Positions 62,692 through 64,000 of a DNA stretch of 64,000 nucleotides are shown here, in pieces. A program made the translations under genes and the position numbers. The DNA comes from CADEED01 sp041395625 (GTDB lineage: Bacteria; Pseudomonadota; Gammaproteobacteria; Steroidobacterales; Steroidobacteraceae): assembly GCA_041395625.1 (NCBI GenBank), contig JAWLAE010000004.1:1-64000 (forward strand), given 5' to 3'. Within the stretch, counting starts at the first letter, position 1. Every line of letters starts with the position of its first letter. The notes under the pieces are model-generated. The model ran no database searches and had not been told where the DNA came from. It saw only the letters and a program-made list of their open reading frames with translations.

Positions 62692-64000
62692 CGGCCGTCG
62701 ATTCGTTGCCTGGTGCGTTGACGTCGCCGAAGCAGTCGCCGATTCCCTCGCGGATGCCGAGCGCCAGCAGGCGCTCGCGATCGGCCCGTGAGTCGACGCC
62801 GGAGGCGAAGCACGCGATTTCGAGTTCCCGTGCCAGAGCCGCGACAGCGCGGCAGAGACGGGCAGCGGCCGGGTCATGGTCGCTGCCGATTACGAACTGG
62901 CGGTCGATCTGCAGCGCTGCGATCGGCAAGCACGCAAGCCTCGCCATCGAGCTGAAGTGTCGACCGAATTCATCGATCACGACAGTTGCGCCCAGCTCCG
63001 CGAGCTTCGGCAACAGTAGTTCCGGCGACTGCATCGCAGCTAACGACCGTTCCGATATGCGCAGCTCGAGCTGCAGTGAGCCCGGTTGCCAGTGTTTGAG
63101 CCAGTCTGCCAGATCGGTGAGTAGCGCCCCCGTGGTGAGATGGTGACGAAGTGCGCCGAAGGAAAGGCGCAGCGGAACGGGATCGTCGCCCGGAGAGGGC
63201 GCAAAGTCGTGCCGCATGCGCGCCAATGCCCAGCGCGATAGATCGCCGGCCAGCCCGGTATTTTCGGCCAGCGCCAGGAATTCACTCGGTCGCAGTTCGC
63301 CGCGCAATGGATGCGGCCAGCGCAGGTAGCTTTGCAGGGCGATCCGCTCGCCGGTTTCGAGATCATGCCGTGCTGCGTAGCGCAGTGCCAGCTGATCCGC
63401 GGCGATCGCATCGCGCAGTTCGCGTTCCAGATCCAGCCGCGCGAGCGGTCGGAGGCGCAGCGTGTCCGAGTAGAAGCATATGCTACGGCCCCCTTCCCGG
63501 CGGGCTTCGAACATTGCCGAGCGAGCATGCTCCAGCAATGCACGACCATCACGCGCGTCGCTACCGAGTATGGCGACGCCGGCACACGGTTGTAAGCCAA
63601 ATGACGCGTCGCCCACGAGCACCGGCTGGCGCACAGCGGCGCATAGCGTCGTGGCGGCTTGCTCCAGCGCGACGCGGTCACTCAATTCCTCGAACACACA
63701 GGTCAGCACGGACTCGCCCAACTGGCCCACATACCAGCTTCCGGAGTGCTCGACGGGCAATGCAGCGGCGACACGGCGCAGCAGCGTCTTGAGAATCTGA
63801 TCTGCGATCGAGAAATCCACCACCTGTGCAATATCCTGCAGGCCGTCGAGATAGACCATGCAGACAGCCAGTGGACGCTCGCGTAAAGCCGCGTCGGCTA
63901 CGGATTGTCGCAGCCGCTGCGCGAATGCCCTGCGCTCCAGCGTCGGCGCTTCCTGCGATGTCGACGGTTGTGAGCGCTGATCCGCTATCGCGCTGCTGCC
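62645..64000 (-). CDS. Degenerate GGDEF-EAL protein (5' end beyond the window)
   Basis: The frame is open from 62645 to the window edge, so at least 451 residues are present and the N-terminus is missing. The GGDEF domain opens RRAFAQRLRQSVADAALRERPLAVCMVYLDGLQDI; the signature GGDEF is LGESV, so no cyclase activity is expected. The EAL domain lacks the catalytic motif (LQSYLRW for EALxRW), and DDFGTG reads DEFGRHFSS, so phosphodiesterase activity is also unlikely. It probably binds c-di-GMP or another partner. A partner for pilus or surface control is plausible given the neighbourhood; no start can be set. Confidence 0.85.
   Translation of the reverse strand, partial: GSSAIADQRSQPSTSQEAPTLERRAFAQRLRQSVADAALRERPLAVCMVYLDGLQDIAQVVDFSIADQILKTLLRRVAAALPVEHSGSWYVGQLGESVLTCVFEELSDRVALEQAATTLCAAVRQPVLVGDASFGLQPCAGVAILGSDARDGRALLEHARSAMFEARREGGRSICFYSDTLRLRPLARLDLERELRDAIAADQLALRYAARHDLETGERIALQSYLRWPHPLRGELRPSEFLALAENTGLAGDLSRWALARMRHDFAPSPGDDPVPLRLSFGALRHHLTTGALLTDLADWLKHWQPGSLQLELRISERSLAAMQSPELLLPKLAELGATVVIDEFGRHFSSMARLACLPIAALQIDRQFVIGSDHDPAAARLCRAVAALARELEIACFASGVDSRADRERLLALGIREGIGDCFGDVNAPGNESTAVKEPALQRARSSSRA

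Overview
The window (about 62% G+C by eye, densely coded on both strands) reads as chromosomal DNA of a gammaproteobacterium, probably near the Xanthomonadales/Nevskiales/Steroidobacter-like groups. The reasons are the birA-coaX-SPOR-tRNA-Thr order, an HtpX-like M48/LemA pair, Crp/Vfr-type palindromes, several large TonB-dependent receptors and type IV minor-pilin/PilY1 clusters. The genus is inference. I saw no insertion sequence, phage, integrase or CRISPR array.

Layout. 1-630: 3' end of 23S rRNA, 5S rRNA and the rRNA operon terminator. 667-14883: an accessory-looking region with three two-domain VOC proteins, two paralogous OxlT-like MFS carriers, a quinone oxidoreductase, an NylB-like serine hydrolase, an ASCH protein, two methyltransferases, a TonB receptor and a SnoaL-like protein; it looks like an uncharacterised uptake and catabolism locus. 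15121-20868: a complete HME-type RND efflux operon (adaptor, pump, DUF3240, TolC-like). 20891-25365: small exported or coiled-coil proteins and a CHASE4-PAS-GGDEF-EAL c-di-GMP enzyme. 25470-34592: a nucleic-acid/nucleoside scavenging neighbourhood (a class C acid phosphatase fused to an EEP nuclease, a second EEP enzyme, an Oar-like TonB receptor, thymidine kinase, a CNT nucleoside permease, a 2OG-Fe(II) oxygenase). 34681-38866: ctlX, then the housekeeping run plsY-birA-coaX-SPOR and tRNA-Thr(UGU). 38962-42462: a catalytically degenerate EAL protein, a PilZ protein, an EEP lipoprotein paralogous to the fused one, and an arylmalonate decarboxylase/maleate isomerase relative lacking the expected cysteines. 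42476-56741: two tandem copies of fimT-pilV-pilW-pilX-pilY1, the downstream copy ending in pilE. 56917-61032: methyltransferase, Lys-tailed small protein, LemA and an M48 protease with a TerB-like tail. 61432-64000: a cytochrome b561-cytochrome c fusion and the C-terminal part of a degenerate GGDEF-EAL protein cut by the window end.

How the parts connect. Type IV pilus assembly (two PilY1 types), one apparently active c-di-GMP enzyme, two degenerate c-di-GMP proteins and a PilZ protein suggest surface motility/attachment control. Four Crp-family palindromes (one perfect TGTGA-N6-TCACA) lie before the small coiled-coil gene, the GGDEF-EAL gene, the upstream pilin cluster and the cytochrome gene, hinting at a common Crp/Vfr/Clp-type regulon. 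The nuclease/phosphatase/TonB/CNT/TK set could take extracellular nucleic acid to thymidylate. All functions are read from motifs without database searches.
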